Numbered from the stretch's first letter, positions 1-8,610 are shown. The stretch: 64,000 nucleotides of DNA from Tardiphaga robiniae (GCF_013359755.1 NZ_JABMCJ010000077.1:62001-126000), one strand, 5' to 3'. Numbers and translations are program-made. The notes: generated from the sequence alone by a model not told the origin.

Positions 1-349
1 AGCCGTTCGGCGACGTGCCCTTCAGCAGCGCCGTCACAAAATCAGCCTCGCTCCAGCGGCCGATACCGGCCGTGGGATCGGGCGAGATGTTGGGCACATA
101 GAACGTACCGAACGGCGATGTCAGCGGGAGCCCGCCCCCGAGCTTGAGCCGATCCTGCTGCGCCGGCGTCGCATGGCATGACGAGCAGCCACCGGCATTG
201 AAGACCACTGCGCCATTGCCGGGATTGGGCGTGTGCGGCGGGAGCGTGCTCGCAGCCACCGTTACGGGAATCGTCAGCCACCAGAACACGCCGAGGCCGA
301 TGACAGCCGCGACAAATGCGAGAATGAAAAGCCGTTTCAGCACGTGCAT
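1..349 (-). CDS. Membrane-anchored cytochrome c, partial (3' end beyond the left edge)
   Basis: Reading the minus strand from the ATG at 349 gives an N-terminal hydrophobic segment (residues about 6-26, LFILAFVAAVIGLGVFWWL) and then a CSSCH heme c attachment motif at residues 55-59. The following text (GGGLPLTSPFGTFYVPNI) is typical of the first heme domain of the diheme or triheme cytochrome c subunits that serve membrane alcohol, aldehyde or xanthine-family dehydrogenases. Only about 116 residues are visible, so the number of hemes cannot be told. It would sit in the periplasm, anchored by its N-terminus, and pass electrons to the respiratory chain. No strong Shine-Dalgarno sequence precedes the ATG. 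It is divergent from the CHRD gene; a molybdopterin dehydrogenase subunit lies 1.2 kb away on the same strand, but the two are not in one operon. Confidence 0.8.
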   Translation of the reverse strand, partial: MHVLKRLFILAFVAAVIGLGVFWWLTIPVTVAASTLPPHTPNPGNGAVVFNAGGCSSCHATPAQQDRLKLGGGLPLTSPFGTFYVPNISPDPTAGIGRWSEADFVTALLKGTSPNG

Positions 350-507
350 GTCCAATTGGTATCCGGGTCAAACTTCAGCACATAAAGCGCGTCGAACAGC
401 CGCTGCCGGAACGAAACCGTGATCCATCCCTTAGGCTCCCGGGGGAATGAATTGGCGTCTCGGATGTTTCCAGCCATGACGACCTCACCATCATCAGGGA
501 GAAAACC

Positions 508-930
508 ATGTCACCTCGTTCGATCATGCTCGCGTCCCTCGCGCTCGGCACCAGCATCGCCCTCGCCGGCCCCGCTTGCGCCGACAAGATGAAGGCGACC
601 CTCAACAGCGCTTCCGAAGTGCCCGCCAATACCAGCGCCGGCAAGGGCACCGCCGATATCGACTTCGATCCCGCTACCAAGAAGCTGACCTGGAAGCTGA
701 CCTATTCCGGCCTCACGGGTCCTGCGACCATGGCGCATTTCCACGGCCCCGCCGAAGCCGGCAAGAATGCCGGAGTGGCCGTACCGATCACACCAGCCAC
801 ATCCGGCTCCGAAGGCAGCGCCACGCTGACCGACGCACAGGCCGCCGACCTATTAGCCGGCAAGTACTATGTCAACGTCCACACTGAGGCCAACAAAGGC
901 GGCGAGATCCGCGGACAGGTGACGAAGTAA
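508..930 (+). CDS. Secreted CHRD-domain protein
   Basis: 140 residues. There is a clear signal peptide (about residues 1-25, ending GPACA before DKMKA). The rest is a single CHRD domain, recognisable by the ASEVP-like opening (LNSASEVPANTSAGKG), the central MAHFHGPAEAGKNAGV and the closing YVNVHTEANKGGEIRGQV. CHRD domains were defined in chordin and occur in many bacterial periplasmic or secreted proteins. Their molecular role in bacteria is not established, so no function is assigned. An AGGGAGA-like ribosome binding site lies just upstream of the ATG. The gene is alone, divergent from the partial cytochrome and convergent with the cytochrome c' gene, with a hairpin between them. Confidence 0.85.
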   Translation: MSPRSIMLASLALGTSIALAGPACADKMKATLNSASEVPANTSAGKGTADIDFDPATKKLTWKLTYSGLTGPATMAHFHGPAEAGKNAGVAVPITPATSGSEGSATLTDAQAADLLAGKYYVNVHTEANKGGEIRGQVTK

Positions 931-957
931 CATTCGAACCAACGATGGTTGAACAAA

Positions 958-983
958 AGGGCGAGCGCTACGGCGTTCGCCCT
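958..983 (-). terminator. Rho-independent terminator for the cytochrome c' transcript
   Basis: An 11-bp stem (958-968 with 973-983, two G-T pairs allowed) closes a TACG loop. On the minus strand it is followed by TTTTGTTC. It lies downstream of the minus-strand cytochrome c' gene and just after the plus-strand CHRD gene, so it may also act on the latter, although the plus side lacks a T run. Confidence 0.6.
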
Positions 984-1007
984 CTCATTCAGAGTTCACA
1001 ATCGAGC

Positions 1008-1454
1008 TCAGATCTTCAGCCTGAACGTCTCGTGGCAGCCGCCGCATGCCTTGCCGATGCCGCCGACATTCGCCTTGAGGCTGTCGAGATCCTTGATCTT
1101 GGCCTTGGCGTCGGTGACGGCCTTGGCGAAGGTGACGATGTGGGCATCGAAACCGGCCTTGTCTTCCCAGACCTTCGGTGACGTCGAATAGTCACCTTCA
1201 GCCTTCAGGCCCTTGGTGCTGTCCGGAAACAGCGTCGGCAGCTTCTTGGCGGTTTCGTCCAGCACGGTCAGCGCGGCCTCGACCGCGGCCTGATCATAGG
1301 GCTTGTCGCCCTTGGCCATCGCGCTGAGCGTGCCGCCAAGAGCGCGACCATTGGACTTCATCAGCGTCTGGCGTTCCTTGACGATCTCCTGCTGGGCCGA
1401 GACCGCCCCCACACCCAACAGCAAAGCTCCGACAACGAGAAGCGCACGTTTCAT
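1008..1454 (-). CDS. Cytochrome c'-type protein
   Basis: 148 residues from the ATG at 1454. A start 9 codons upstream is possible, but the shorter form begins with a proper signal peptide (MKRALLVVGALLLGVGAVSAQQ) and has GGGGT upstream. The mature part is a helix-rich sequence with the single heme motif CGGCH at residues 137-141 near the C-terminus, the layout of cytochrome c' (class II cytochromes c). These are periplasmic four-helix-bundle heme proteins that bind NO or CO, or protect against NO; their physiological partners are often unknown. The gene stands between the CHRD gene and the molybdopterin subunit on the same strand as the latter, about 90 bp downstream of it. It could be co-transcribed with it, but no functional link is shown. 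Confidence 0.85.
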   Translation of the reverse strand: MKRALLVVGALLLGVGAVSAQQEIVKERQTLMKSNGRALGGTLSAMAKGDKPYDQAAVEAALTVLDETAKKLPTLFPDSTKGLKAEGDYSTSPKVWEDKAGFDAHIVTFAKAVTDAKAKIKDLDSLKANVGGIGKACGGCHETFRLKI

Positions 1455-1546
1455 CAACCAATACCCCTGTTTGGAATTCAATTAGGACTAGTTCGCAACA
1501 TGTAGATGAACCCCGCCGCCATCCGGCTATTCCCGGCGGCGGCGCT

Positions 1547-3844
1547 TTACAGCGTGTGGAGCCGTTCGTGCTCGCGGATCGCCATCCACACCCGCTCAGG
1601 AGTTGCAGGCATGTCGACGTGCTCGATTTTGTATTCGCGATAGAGACCATCGATGATGGCGTTCATCACGGCCGGACAGGAGCCGATGGCGCCAGCCTCG
1701 CCAGCCCCCTTCACCCCCAGCGGATTGGTCACGCAGGGGATGTTGTGGGTCTCGAACGAGATCGGCGCGCCGTCGGCCGCGCGCGGCAGCGCATAGTCCA
1801 TGAAAGTGCCAGTGACGAGCTGGCCGTCCTCGGGATCATAGACCGCCTGCTCCATCAGCGCCTGGCCGATGCCCTGCATGGTGCCGCCATGCACCTGGCC
1901 GGCCAGCAGCAACGGATTCAGCGTGACGCCGAAATCGTCGACGATGACGTAATTGACAATGGCGATCTTGCCGGTCGCAGGATCGATCTCGACCTCGACC
2001 AGATGGGTGCCGTTCGGGAACGTGCCGTCGGCGCTGCTGAAGGTTTCCGACGCATTGAGCTTCGACGGATCGGCCTTCTTCGCGAGATCGGCGAATGACA
2101 CAGAGCGGTCGGTGCCGGCGATCTTCACCACGCCGCCATCGATCTCGAGGTCGGCGGCGCTGGTTTCCAGCACATCCGCCGCCAGCTCCTTGAGGTTGAT
2201 ACCGAGCTGCCTGGTGGCGCGCTGCACGCTGACGCCACCGGTCGGGATCGATGCGGAGCCGCCGGTGCCGAGACCGGTCGCCACCTTCGCCGTGTCGCCC
2301 TGAATGATGTGCACGCGATCCGGCGTCACGCCGAACTGTTCGGCGACGATCTGCGCGTAGGCGGTGTGGTGGCCCTGTCCTGTGGATTGGGTGCCGATCA
2401 GGATCGTGATGTCACCATCGGCGCCAACAGCAACGTTGGCGGTCTCGTCGCCCATGGTGCCGCAGACTTCCACATAGGTGGCCATGCCGATACCGCGAAC
2501 CAGGCCCTCCTTCTTCGCGGCCTTGGCCCGCTTTGGAAATTCCTTCCAGCCCGCAACATCCATCGCGCGTTTCATATGCGCGGTGAAATCGCCGGAGTCG
2601 TAAACCTTGCCGGTCGCGGTCTTGTACGGCATCGCCTTCGGCGGAATGAAGTTCTTGCGGCGGATCGCATCCGGCGACATGCCGAGCTTGCGCGCGCATT
2701 GATCGACGAGACGCTCGACCACATAGGCCGCTTCGGGACGGCCGGCGCCGCGATAGGCATCCACCGGCACAGAATTGGTGAACACGGTGCGGACGCGGCA
2801 ATGGAATGTCTGGATATCGTAGAGACCCGGCAACATGCCGGCACCGCCATGCGGGATATATGGCCCGAAGGTCGACAGATAGGCGCCCATGTCGGCCATC
2901 AGGTCGACATCCATGGCGAGAAACTTGCCGTCCTCGCTGAGCGCCATGCGTGCATGGGTGACATTGTCACGGCCCTGCGCGTCGCCGAGGAAGTGATCGG
3001 TGCGATCCGCCGCCCACTTCACATTCTTGCCGAGCTTCTTGGCAGCAAAGGCCACCAGCGCATATTCACGATAGGGAAACAGCCGCGTGCCGAAACCGCC
3101 GCCGACATCAGGGCAGATCACGCGCATCTTGTCCTTCGGCATCTTCAGCACGTTATCGCAGAGGATGTCGCGCAGACGATGGCTGCCCTGGCTGCCGATG
3201 GTCAGCGTCACGTAATCGCGCTTGGCATCGTATTCGCAGATCGCCGCGCGGGTCTCCATATAATTGATGATGACGCGTGGATTGACGATCTTCACTTCGG
3301 CGATCACGGGTGCCTTGGCGAACACCGCATCGACCGCCTTCTTGTCGCCGATCGGCACATCGAACAGCACATTGCCGGCATGCTTGGCCCACACCTGCGG
3401 CGCGCCCTTGGCGACGGCATTGACCAGACCGTTCACAGACGGCAGCGACTTCCATTCGACCTCGATCGCCTCAATCGCATCGCGCGCCTGCGCGATAGTC
3501 TCCGCAACCACGAAGGCCACGGCGTCGCCGACATGGCGGACTTCCCCGGCGGCGAGGATCGGATAATCCGGCCCGGTGAAAGGATGATCTTCGAGATTGA
3601 ACAGGCAGGGCAGACCGCCGAGGTCCTTGGTGTCTTCCGCCGTCAGAATCGCAGCGACACCCGGAAGTGTGCGCGCCTTGCTGACATCGATGCTGAAATT
3701 GGCATGGGCATGCGGCGAGCGCAGCACGAGGGCATGCAGCGTGACGGGCGCATGATCGTCGGTATAGCGGCCACGGCCACGAATGAGGGCGTCGTCTTCT
3801 TTGCGCAGGACACTCTGTCCGACGCCGAATTTGATGGGGGCCAT
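1547..3844 (-). CDS. Xanthine/CO dehydrogenase-family molybdopterin-binding subunit (form II CoxL-like)
   Basis: 765 residues, full length for the large subunit of this family. The N-terminal part (GVGQSVLRKEDDALIRGRGRYTDD) is the aldehyde oxidase a/b hammerhead domain. The molybdenum domain follows, with the AYRGAGR motif that marks form II CoxL-like proteins; true form I CO dehydrogenase has AYXCSFR. The conserved catalytic glutamate stretch GVKGAGEAGAIGS lies near the C-terminus. The enzyme should hydroxylate an organic substrate, an aldehyde or aromatic, using Mo-pterin cytosine dinucleotide. The FAD (medium) and 2Fe-2S (small) subunits that normally sit beside it are not in the window. 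It is flanked by murJ upstream and a cytochrome c' gene downstream. GGAGGA precedes the ATG. The substrate cannot be told from sequence. Confidence 0.88.
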   Translation of the reverse strand: MAPIKFGVGQSVLRKEDDALIRGRGRYTDDHAPVTLHALVLRSPHAHANFSIDVSKARTLPGVAAILTAEDTKDLGGLPCLFNLEDHPFTGPDYPILAAGEVRHVGDAVAFVVAETIAQARDAIEAIEVEWKSLPSVNGLVNAVAKGAPQVWAKHAGNVLFDVPIGDKKAVDAVFAKAPVIAEVKIVNPRVIINYMETRAAICEYDAKRDYVTLTIGSQGSHRLRDILCDNVLKMPKDKMRVICPDVGGGFGTRLFPYREYALVAFAAKKLGKNVKWAADRTDHFLGDAQGRDNVTHARMALSEDGKFLAMDVDLMADMGAYLSTFGPYIPHGGAGMLPGLYDIQTFHCRVRTVFTNSVPVDAYRGAGRPEAAYVVERLVDQCARKLGMSPDAIRRKNFIPPKAMPYKTATGKVYDSGDFTAHMKRAMDVAGWKEFPKRAKAAKKEGLVRGIGMATYVEVCGTMGDETANVAVGADGDITILIGTQSTGQGHHTAYAQIVAEQFGVTPDRVHIIQGDTAKVATGLGTGGSASIPTGGVSVQRATRQLGINLKELAADVLETSAADLEIDGGVVKIAGTDRSVSFADLAKKADPSKLNASETFSSADGTFPNGTHLVEVEIDPATGKIAIVNYVIVDDFGVTLNPLLLAGQVHGGTMQGIGQALMEQAVYDPEDGQLVTGTFMDYALPRAADGAPISFETHNIPCVTNPLGVKGAGEAGAIGSCPAVMNAIIDGLYREYKIEHVDMPATPERVWMAIREHERLHTL

Positions 3845-3946
3845 CGTTCCTCCGCATGCAGTTTAGACTCAATCTACACTGCGGGAGGATGGCGGCAAGT
3901 GGCACAGAGCGTCGCCCTGCCCGACTTTGGGACACGATGAAGCGAG

Positions 3947-5479
3947 CTATCTGGCGCGGACCAGGCTGTGCAGCCAGCTTTTGCCGAAAAGCATCAGGAC
4001 CAATGCCGAATAGACCAGGACGGTCACGATGATGAGAACTCCCAGCGTCGCTTCGTCGCGGAGGCTGGTGAGGCCCGCAAACTGCTCCGCCACAAGACGC
4101 GCGGTCCCCCACAGCACCGCAGCGAGGACCACGCCGGTCAACGCGAATTTGCCCAGCGCCAGCAGGAACGCTCGATCGAATTCGAGATAGCCGGCCCGCA
4201 TAGCGAAGAAGATGACCAGCAACAGATTGATCCAGGCTCCCGCCGCGGTAGCAAGCGCGAGGCCGATCTGCGCCAGAGGTCCCATCAGCAGAATCTTCAG
4301 CGCGACGTTGACTGCGATACCGGTGAGCGCGGCAATCATCGGCGTCGTGGTGTCCTTGCGCGCGTTGAAAGTTGCGACCGCACTGCGAATCATCACGAAA
4401 GGGATGAGCGCTATGGCATAGGCAGCGAGCGTCGCCGCAGCGACGGCAGCATCGGCCTTGGTGAAGGCCCCGCGGGCAAACATCGCGCGCATGATGACAT
4501 CGGGCACCACGAGGAATGCAGCGACGAAGGGCAGCGAGAACAACAGCGTGAACAGGAAGGCGCGGCGCTGCGCGCCCATGGCGCCGACGTGATCGTCTGC
4601 CGCCATCCGCCGCGACATTTCCGGCAAGAGCACCGTGCCGATGGCGATGCCGATCACCCCGATCGGCAACTGGTTGAGACGGTCGGCATAATACAGCGCC
4701 GACAGCGCGCCGACCGGCAGGAAGGTCGCGATGATGGTGTCGGCAAACAATGCGACTTGCGTGCCCATGGAACCCAGCGTCGCCGGGCCGAGCGCGCGGA
4801 AGAAGCCGCGCACGTCCTCGTCGAGGCGCAGCGGCGCGAAACGCGGTAGCCCGCCATGGCGCTGCAAGTCTCCGGCGAGCAGGAAATATTGCAGAAAGCC
4901 CGAAATCAGCACACCCCAGGCCGCCGCGTGACCTGCACTCGGAAAGAACGCAGCCAGCGCCAGCGTCGCCATCATGGAGATATTGAGGAAGATCGAGGCC
5001 GCCGCGGCACTGGCAAAGCGCTGCATGACGTTCAGCATGCCGCCATAGAGCGTCACCAGCGTGATCAGCAGCAGATAGGGAAAAGTGATGCGTGTCAGCT
5101 CGATGGCGAGATGACGCTGCGCGGGATCATCGGTGAAGCCCGGCGCCAGGATGCTCATGGCCTGCGGCATGAACAGAATGGCCAGGATGAGCAGGACGAC
5201 CTGCGACGCAAACAGCAGCGTGAAGATGCGATCGGCAAACAGATGTGCCGATGCCGGCCCGCCCTTTCCCGTCACATGGGCATAGGCCGGGACGAAAGCG
5301 GCATTGAACGCGCCTTCGGCGAAAATGGCGCGGAAATGATTGGGCAGTCGCAGCGCCACGAAGAAGGCGTCAGCCACCGGCCCGGCGCCAAGGATCGCCG
5401 CGAGCATGATGTCGCGCGCGAAACCGGTAATCCGCGAGAGCAGCGTATATCCGCCGACGGTGAAAATGCGTCCCAGCAT
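3947..5479 (-). CDS. murJ: Lipid II flippase MurJ
   Basis: 510 residues with the polytopic MOP-superfamily pattern of MurJ (MviN). It opens MLGRIFTVGGYTLLSRITGF and has the family signature GPVADAFFVALRLPNHFRA followed by IFAEGAFNAAFVPAY. About 14 membrane segments are expected and many are visible as hydrophobic blocks. MurJ moves lipid II, the peptidoglycan precursor, across the inner membrane, so the gene should be essential. It follows the WbpE-like aminotransferase gene by 43 bp on the same strand. In the message, a 9-bp stem hairpin ends directly at the AUG, where a ribosome binding site would be expected, so translation may be controlled or coupled there. The start matches the family's usual N-terminus. 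Confidence 0.95.
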   Translation of the reverse strand: MLGRIFTVGGYTLLSRITGFARDIMLAAILGAGPVADAFFVALRLPNHFRAIFAEGAFNAAFVPAYAHVTGKGGPASAHLFADRIFTLLFASQVVLLILAILFMPQAMSILAPGFTDDPAQRHLAIELTRITFPYLLLITLVTLYGGMLNVMQRFASAAAASIFLNISMMATLALAAFFPSAGHAAAWGVLISGFLQYFLLAGDLQRHGGLPRFAPLRLDEDVRGFFRALGPATLGSMGTQVALFADTIIATFLPVGALSALYYADRLNQLPIGVIGIAIGTVLLPEMSRRMAADDHVGAMGAQRRAFLFTLLFSLPFVAAFLVVPDVIMRAMFARGAFTKADAAVAAATLAAYAIALIPFVMIRSAVATFNARKDTTTPMIAALTGIAVNVALKILLMGPLAQIGLALATAAGAWINLLLVIFFAMRAGYLEFDRAFLLALGKFALTGVVLAAVLWGTARLVAEQFAGLTSLRDEATLGVLIIVTVLVYSALVLMLFGKSWLHSLVRAR

Positions 5480-5507
5480 CAGCCGCTTCTACAGCATGAA
5501 GCGGCTG
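5480..5507 (-). promoter_or_regulatory. Hairpin abutting the murJ start codon
   Basis: Arms 5480-5488 and 5499-5507 form a perfect 9-bp stem with a 10-nt loop. In the minus-strand transcript the 3' arm occupies positions -9 to -1 of murJ, where a Shine-Dalgarno sequence would lie, and no other good one is visible. It may be an attenuator, a terminator remnant of the upstream gene, or a translation-coupling element; none is demonstrated. Confidence 0.45.
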
Positions 5508-5522
5508 CGCAAAACGGCCAAA

Positions 5523-6674
5523 TCAGGCCGCCAGTGCGTCGCGCACAGCCTGAATGACACGATCCTGGGTGGCCTCGTCGAGATAGGCATGAACCGGCAA
5601 GCTGATGACATCGGCCGACAGCGCCTCACAGACCGGCAGGCCGCCATCGACGACCGGATAGTCCTTATAGGCAGTCTGCATATGCATCGACTTCGCGTAA
5701 TAGATCGCGGTCGGCACGCCCTGCGCCTTCAGCGCATTGGCAAAGGCGTCGCGGTCGGTGCCCTTCGGCAGGCGGATTACGTAGCAGGCCCAGATCGACG
5801 TATTGCCTTCGGCGACTCGCGGCACGGTGACGAGGTTACCGAGGCTGCGGGCGTAGCGGTCGGCTACTTTGTTGCGGGCGGCGATTTCATCGTCGAAGAT
5901 CTTCAGCTTTTCCAGCAGCACCGCGGCCTGAATGGTGTCGAGGCGGCCAGTGATGCCAAGGCGAACGTTGTCGTATTTGTCGGAGCCCTGACCGTGGATA
6001 CGGATGCTGCGCAGGTCCTCGGCGAGCTGGTCGTCATCGGTGAAGATCGCGCCGCCGTCGCCGAAACAGCCGAGCGGCTTGGCCGGAAAGAAGCTGGTGG
6101 TGGTGGCGAGCGCCGAGGTGCCGATACGCTTGCCCTTATAGGTGGCACCGAAGGCCTGCGCAGCATCTTCCAGCACGAACAGGCCCTCGGCCTCGGCGAT
6201 GGCGTTGACCGCATCGAGATCGGCGGGCTGGCCGAACAGATCGACCGGGATGATCGCCCGGGGCTTCAGACCGGCCTTCCTGGCGGTGGCAATGCCACGC
6301 TTCACGGATTCAGGGCTGATGTTGAAAGTGACTTCATCGACTTCGACAAATACGGGCGACGCGCCGACCAGCGCCACGGCCTCGCCGGTGGCGCAGAAGG
6401 TGAAGGACGGGCACAGCACGGCATCGCCCGGGCCGATCTTCTTGGCCATCAGCACCATCATCAGCGCGTCGGTGCCGCTGGCACAGCTGATCACGTGCTT
6501 GGCGCCGCAATATTTGGCGAGTTCTGCTTCGAGCCTGGCGACTTCCGGACCATTAATGAACTGGCAGTGATTGAGCACACGGGTGACCGCCTCGTCGATC
6601 GATGTGCCGAGCCGCTGACGCTGCGCATTGAGATCGATGAAGGGAACGGGGTCGATACGGGTGTGCTGGTTCAT
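5523..6674 (-). CDS. DegT/DnrJ/EryC1/StrS-family sugar aminotransferase (WbpE-like)
   Basis: 383 residues, the normal size for this PLP-dependent family. The PLP lysine lies in TSFFPAKPLGCFGDGG, the typical family signature, and the N-terminal FIDLNAQRQRL is shared with WbpE/WlbC-type enzymes. These transfer an amino group from glutamate to a 3-keto nucleotide sugar, making UDP-2-acetamido-3-amino-uronate for O-antigen or related glycans. The neighbouring Gfo/Idh/MocA dehydrogenase would supply the 3-keto substrate, which supports this reading. The exact sugar is inferred; a 4-keto sugar substrate is also possible. It lies 78 bp after the dehydrogenase gene and just before murJ on the same strand. 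No WbpA-like UDP-GlcNAc dehydrogenase or WbpD-like acetyltransferase is present here. Confidence 0.85.
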   Translation of the reverse strand: MNQHTRIDPVPFIDLNAQRQRLGTSIDEAVTRVLNHCQFINGPEVARLEAELAKYCGAKHVISCASGTDALMMVLMAKKIGPGDAVLCPSFTFCATGEAVALVGASPVFVEVDEVTFNISPESVKRGIATARKAGLKPRAIIPVDLFGQPADLDAVNAIAEAEGLFVLEDAAQAFGATYKGKRIGTSALATTTSFFPAKPLGCFGDGGAIFTDDDQLAEDLRSIRIHGQGSDKYDNVRLGITGRLDTIQAAVLLEKLKIFDDEIAARNKVADRYARSLGNLVTVPRVAEGNTSIWACYVIRLPKGTDRDAFANALKAQGVPTAIYYAKSMHMQTAYKDYPVVDGGLPVCEALSADVISLPVHAYLDEATQDRVIQAVRDALAA

Positions 6675-6720
6675 GATGCCTGGCCTGCAGAATGTCGTCT
6701 TGAAGTCTGAATATTGGAAA

Positions 6721-6740
6721 CCGGCGCATGCTTGCGCCGG
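6721..6740 (-). terminator. GC-rich hairpin between the dehydrogenase and aminotransferase genes
   Basis: A perfect 8-bp stem (6721-6728 with 6733-6740) closes a 4-nt loop. On the minus strand it is followed by TTTCC. It lies 13 bp after the stop of the upstream dehydrogenase. It could be a weak terminator or attenuator within the gene pair. Confidence 0.45.
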
Positions 6741-6752
6741 GTCGCGCTTGCG

Positions 6753-7763
6753 TCAGCCAACCACCTTGCGGGGCGCCGGGCGTGATGCTGTGGCCGCGCG
6801 CTTCTTTGGCGCTTCCAGGCACTGGATCGCGATCTCGAGCGAGGCAACGCCCTCCTCGCCGGTCACAGCCGGCAGGCCGCCGGTGCGAACCGCATCGAGA
6901 AACGCCATCAATTCGGCGCGCAGCGGCTCGTCCTGCCCGACCGGCAGATGGCGCATCGAATAGCTGCCATCGGTCTTGAAGCCGAAACATTCGGTGACCT
7001 GCCGGGTCAGCAGATCGCCCATCACATATTTGCCGCGCGTTGCGACCGTGACGGTGCGCGCCTTGAACGGCGTCAGCCAGTTGGTGTTGATATGAGCGAG
7101 CACGCCGGATGCCGTGCGGAACTGCAGCAGCGCGATGTCTTCGCGCTCGGCGACGGCGGAAGCCAGCTGCGGCTGCACCTCGACGATGTCGCTCTCGGTG
7201 AACCAGCGGATCAGGTCGATGTCATGCACGGCAAGATCGATGACAACGCCAACATTGGACATGCGCGGCGGGAACGGGCCGACGCGTGTGATGCCGATCG
7301 ACAGAATGTCCTCGCCCTCGATCGCCTTCTTGATGGTGGCGACGGCGGGGTTGAAACGCTCGACATGGCCGATCATCAGAGTCACGCTAGCCTTTTGCGC
7401 GGCATCGACGATCTCGCGTCCCTCTTCCACGGTGGACGCAATCGGCTTCTCGACCAGGACATGGATGCCCTTGGCGATGCAGGCCAGCGCGACTTCGTGA
7501 TGCAAGTGAGTGGGCGCTGCAATAGTCACGGCATCGACGCCAGCAGCCAGCAGCGCGTCCAGATCGGCAAAGGTCTTGCAGCCGATCAGTTTCTCGGCGC
7601 GGGTGCGATGTTCGAGCATGGGATCGACGATGCCGACCATGTCGATGCCCGGCAGCCCGGCCAGCACGCGGCCATGATTGGTGCCCATGACACCTGCGCC
7701 CACGACGCCGACACGCAGCGTGCGCACCGCATCCTTCGCTGCGGAAGTTTCTTTCGACACCAT
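6753..7763 (-). CDS. Gfo/Idh/MocA-family nucleotide-sugar dehydrogenase (WbpB/WlbA-like)
   Basis: 336 residues. The N-terminal Rossmann motif is VGVVGAGVMGTNHGRVLAGL. The family's EKP active-site motif appears as VLVEKPIASTVEEG, followed by MIGHVERFNPAV. WbpB/WlbA oxidise UDP-GlcNAc-uronate at C3 to a 3-keto sugar that the WbpE-type aminotransferase then uses; the next gene downstream encodes exactly such an enzyme. I infer the UDP-sugar function from this pairing; the broader family also acts on inositols and other sugars. The gene begins the run dehydrogenase, aminotransferase, murJ, and is divergent from the small secreted protein gene at 8038. About 270 bp of non-coding sequence separate the two starts. 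Confidence 0.82.
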   Translation of the reverse strand: MVSKETSAAKDAVRTLRVGVVGAGVMGTNHGRVLAGLPGIDMVGIVDPMLEHRTRAEKLIGCKTFADLDALLAAGVDAVTIAAPTHLHHEVALACIAKGIHVLVEKPIASTVEEGREIVDAAQKASVTLMIGHVERFNPAVATIKKAIEGEDILSIGITRVGPFPPRMSNVGVVIDLAVHDIDLIRWFTESDIVEVQPQLASAVAEREDIALLQFRTASGVLAHINTNWLTPFKARTVTVATRGKYVMGDLLTRQVTECFGFKTDGSYSMRHLPVGQDEPLRAELMAFLDAVRTGGLPAVTGEEGVASLEIAIQCLEAPKKRAATASRPAPRKVVG

Positions 7764-8037
7764 TCAACAAACCTCAGAATTCTTAAGGGCCGGCGCGGCG
7801 ATTCACCATACTGGCGCCGTGGGTTCTCCTAGCATGCCCGCCACAGATGTGGCGATTGCCCCGCGGAGCTACCCAAACACGTTTTGATTCAAAGAATTAC
7901 ACCAAACCGTGAGACCGGCCAACCGCCCCTCGTCGATCCGCCCCACGGGCGTCCGATCCATTGATATGACAGCACTTTTGCTACATCCTTGGGATGTCGC
8001 GACGCGCCGTTATCACCCGCCCATCGAGAGAAATTCC

Positions 8038-8517
8038 ATGTTTCGCAAGCCGGTTGTCGCGCTGAGTCTCGTCATAAGCACTCTGGCGGGAACCGCCGTC
8101 TGGGCGCAGACGCCCTCGCCCATGCCGCCGGCCGCGACACCATCTGTCGTCGAGCGGACCGCCAAGGGCCCGACCGCGCGCAACTTCCAGGTCGGCGTTT
8201 ATCTCAACGTCCAGCCCGACTGCACCTCGGGCACCCTGCCCGCCTTGCGCATGATCACCCCACCCGCGAATGGCACCGTCAGCATCAAGCGCGGCAAGGT
8301 GAGCGCCACCAACTACAAGCAGTGCCTCGCGCTCGAAGTACCAGGGTTCATCGCCTTCTATCAGTCGAAGGCGGACTTCGTTGGCAGCGATGAAGTGACC
8401 ATCGAGGTGAAGTATCCGGCCGGGCGCACGGAGGTGCAGCGGATCAGGATCGATGTGGGCGGGAGTGGCGGAGGTGTGCCCGCGGGGCCGAAGGCTCCAG
8501 CGGGGCAGAAGATCTGA
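8038..8517 (+). CDS. Secreted protein of unknown function
   Basis: 159 residues starting at the ATG at 8038, which has GAGAGA upstream and opens a signal peptide (MFRKPVVALSLVISTLAGTAVWAQ). An in-frame start 43 codons upstream exists but would bury the signal peptide. The mature protein has a short Pro/Ala linker, then a compact region with two cysteines (PDCTSG and YKQCLA) and phrases such as ITPPANGTVSIKRGK and ADFVGSDEVTIEVKYPAG. These resemble Ig-like or cadherin-like beta domains of periplasmic proteins. The tail is Gly/Pro-rich. I do not recognise a named family. It is convergent with the giant adhesin, with a strong bidirectional terminator between them. Confidence 0.8.
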   Translation: MFRKPVVALSLVISTLAGTAVWAQTPSPMPPAATPSVVERTAKGPTARNFQVGVYLNVQPDCTSGTLPALRMITPPANGTVSIKRGKVSATNYKQCLALEVPGFIAFYQSKADFVGSDEVTIEVKYPAGRTEVQRIRIDVGGSGGGVPAGPKAPAGQKI

Positions 8518-8578
8518 CAGGCAAGTCCGATCTCACTGGCCCGTGCGGCCATTCCTTCATTTATAACACCCATTAAAT

Positions 8579-8610
8579 AAAATCGCCGGAAGTTATCCTC
8601 CGGCGATTTT
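8579..8610. terminator. Bidirectional rho-independent terminator
   Basis: A perfect 12-bp stem (8579-8590 with 8599-8610) has an 8-nt loop. T-rich sequence follows on the plus strand, and an A-rich stretch (T-rich on the minus strand) flanks the other side. It sits between two convergent genes: the small secreted protein and the adhesin, which ends at 8639. Confidence 0.85.

Noticed and set aside
2309-3940. Plus-strand open frame of 543 codons opposite the molybdopterin subunit
   Set aside because: It is His/Arg-rich antisense text with no recognisable domain, while the minus strand encodes an intact enzyme.
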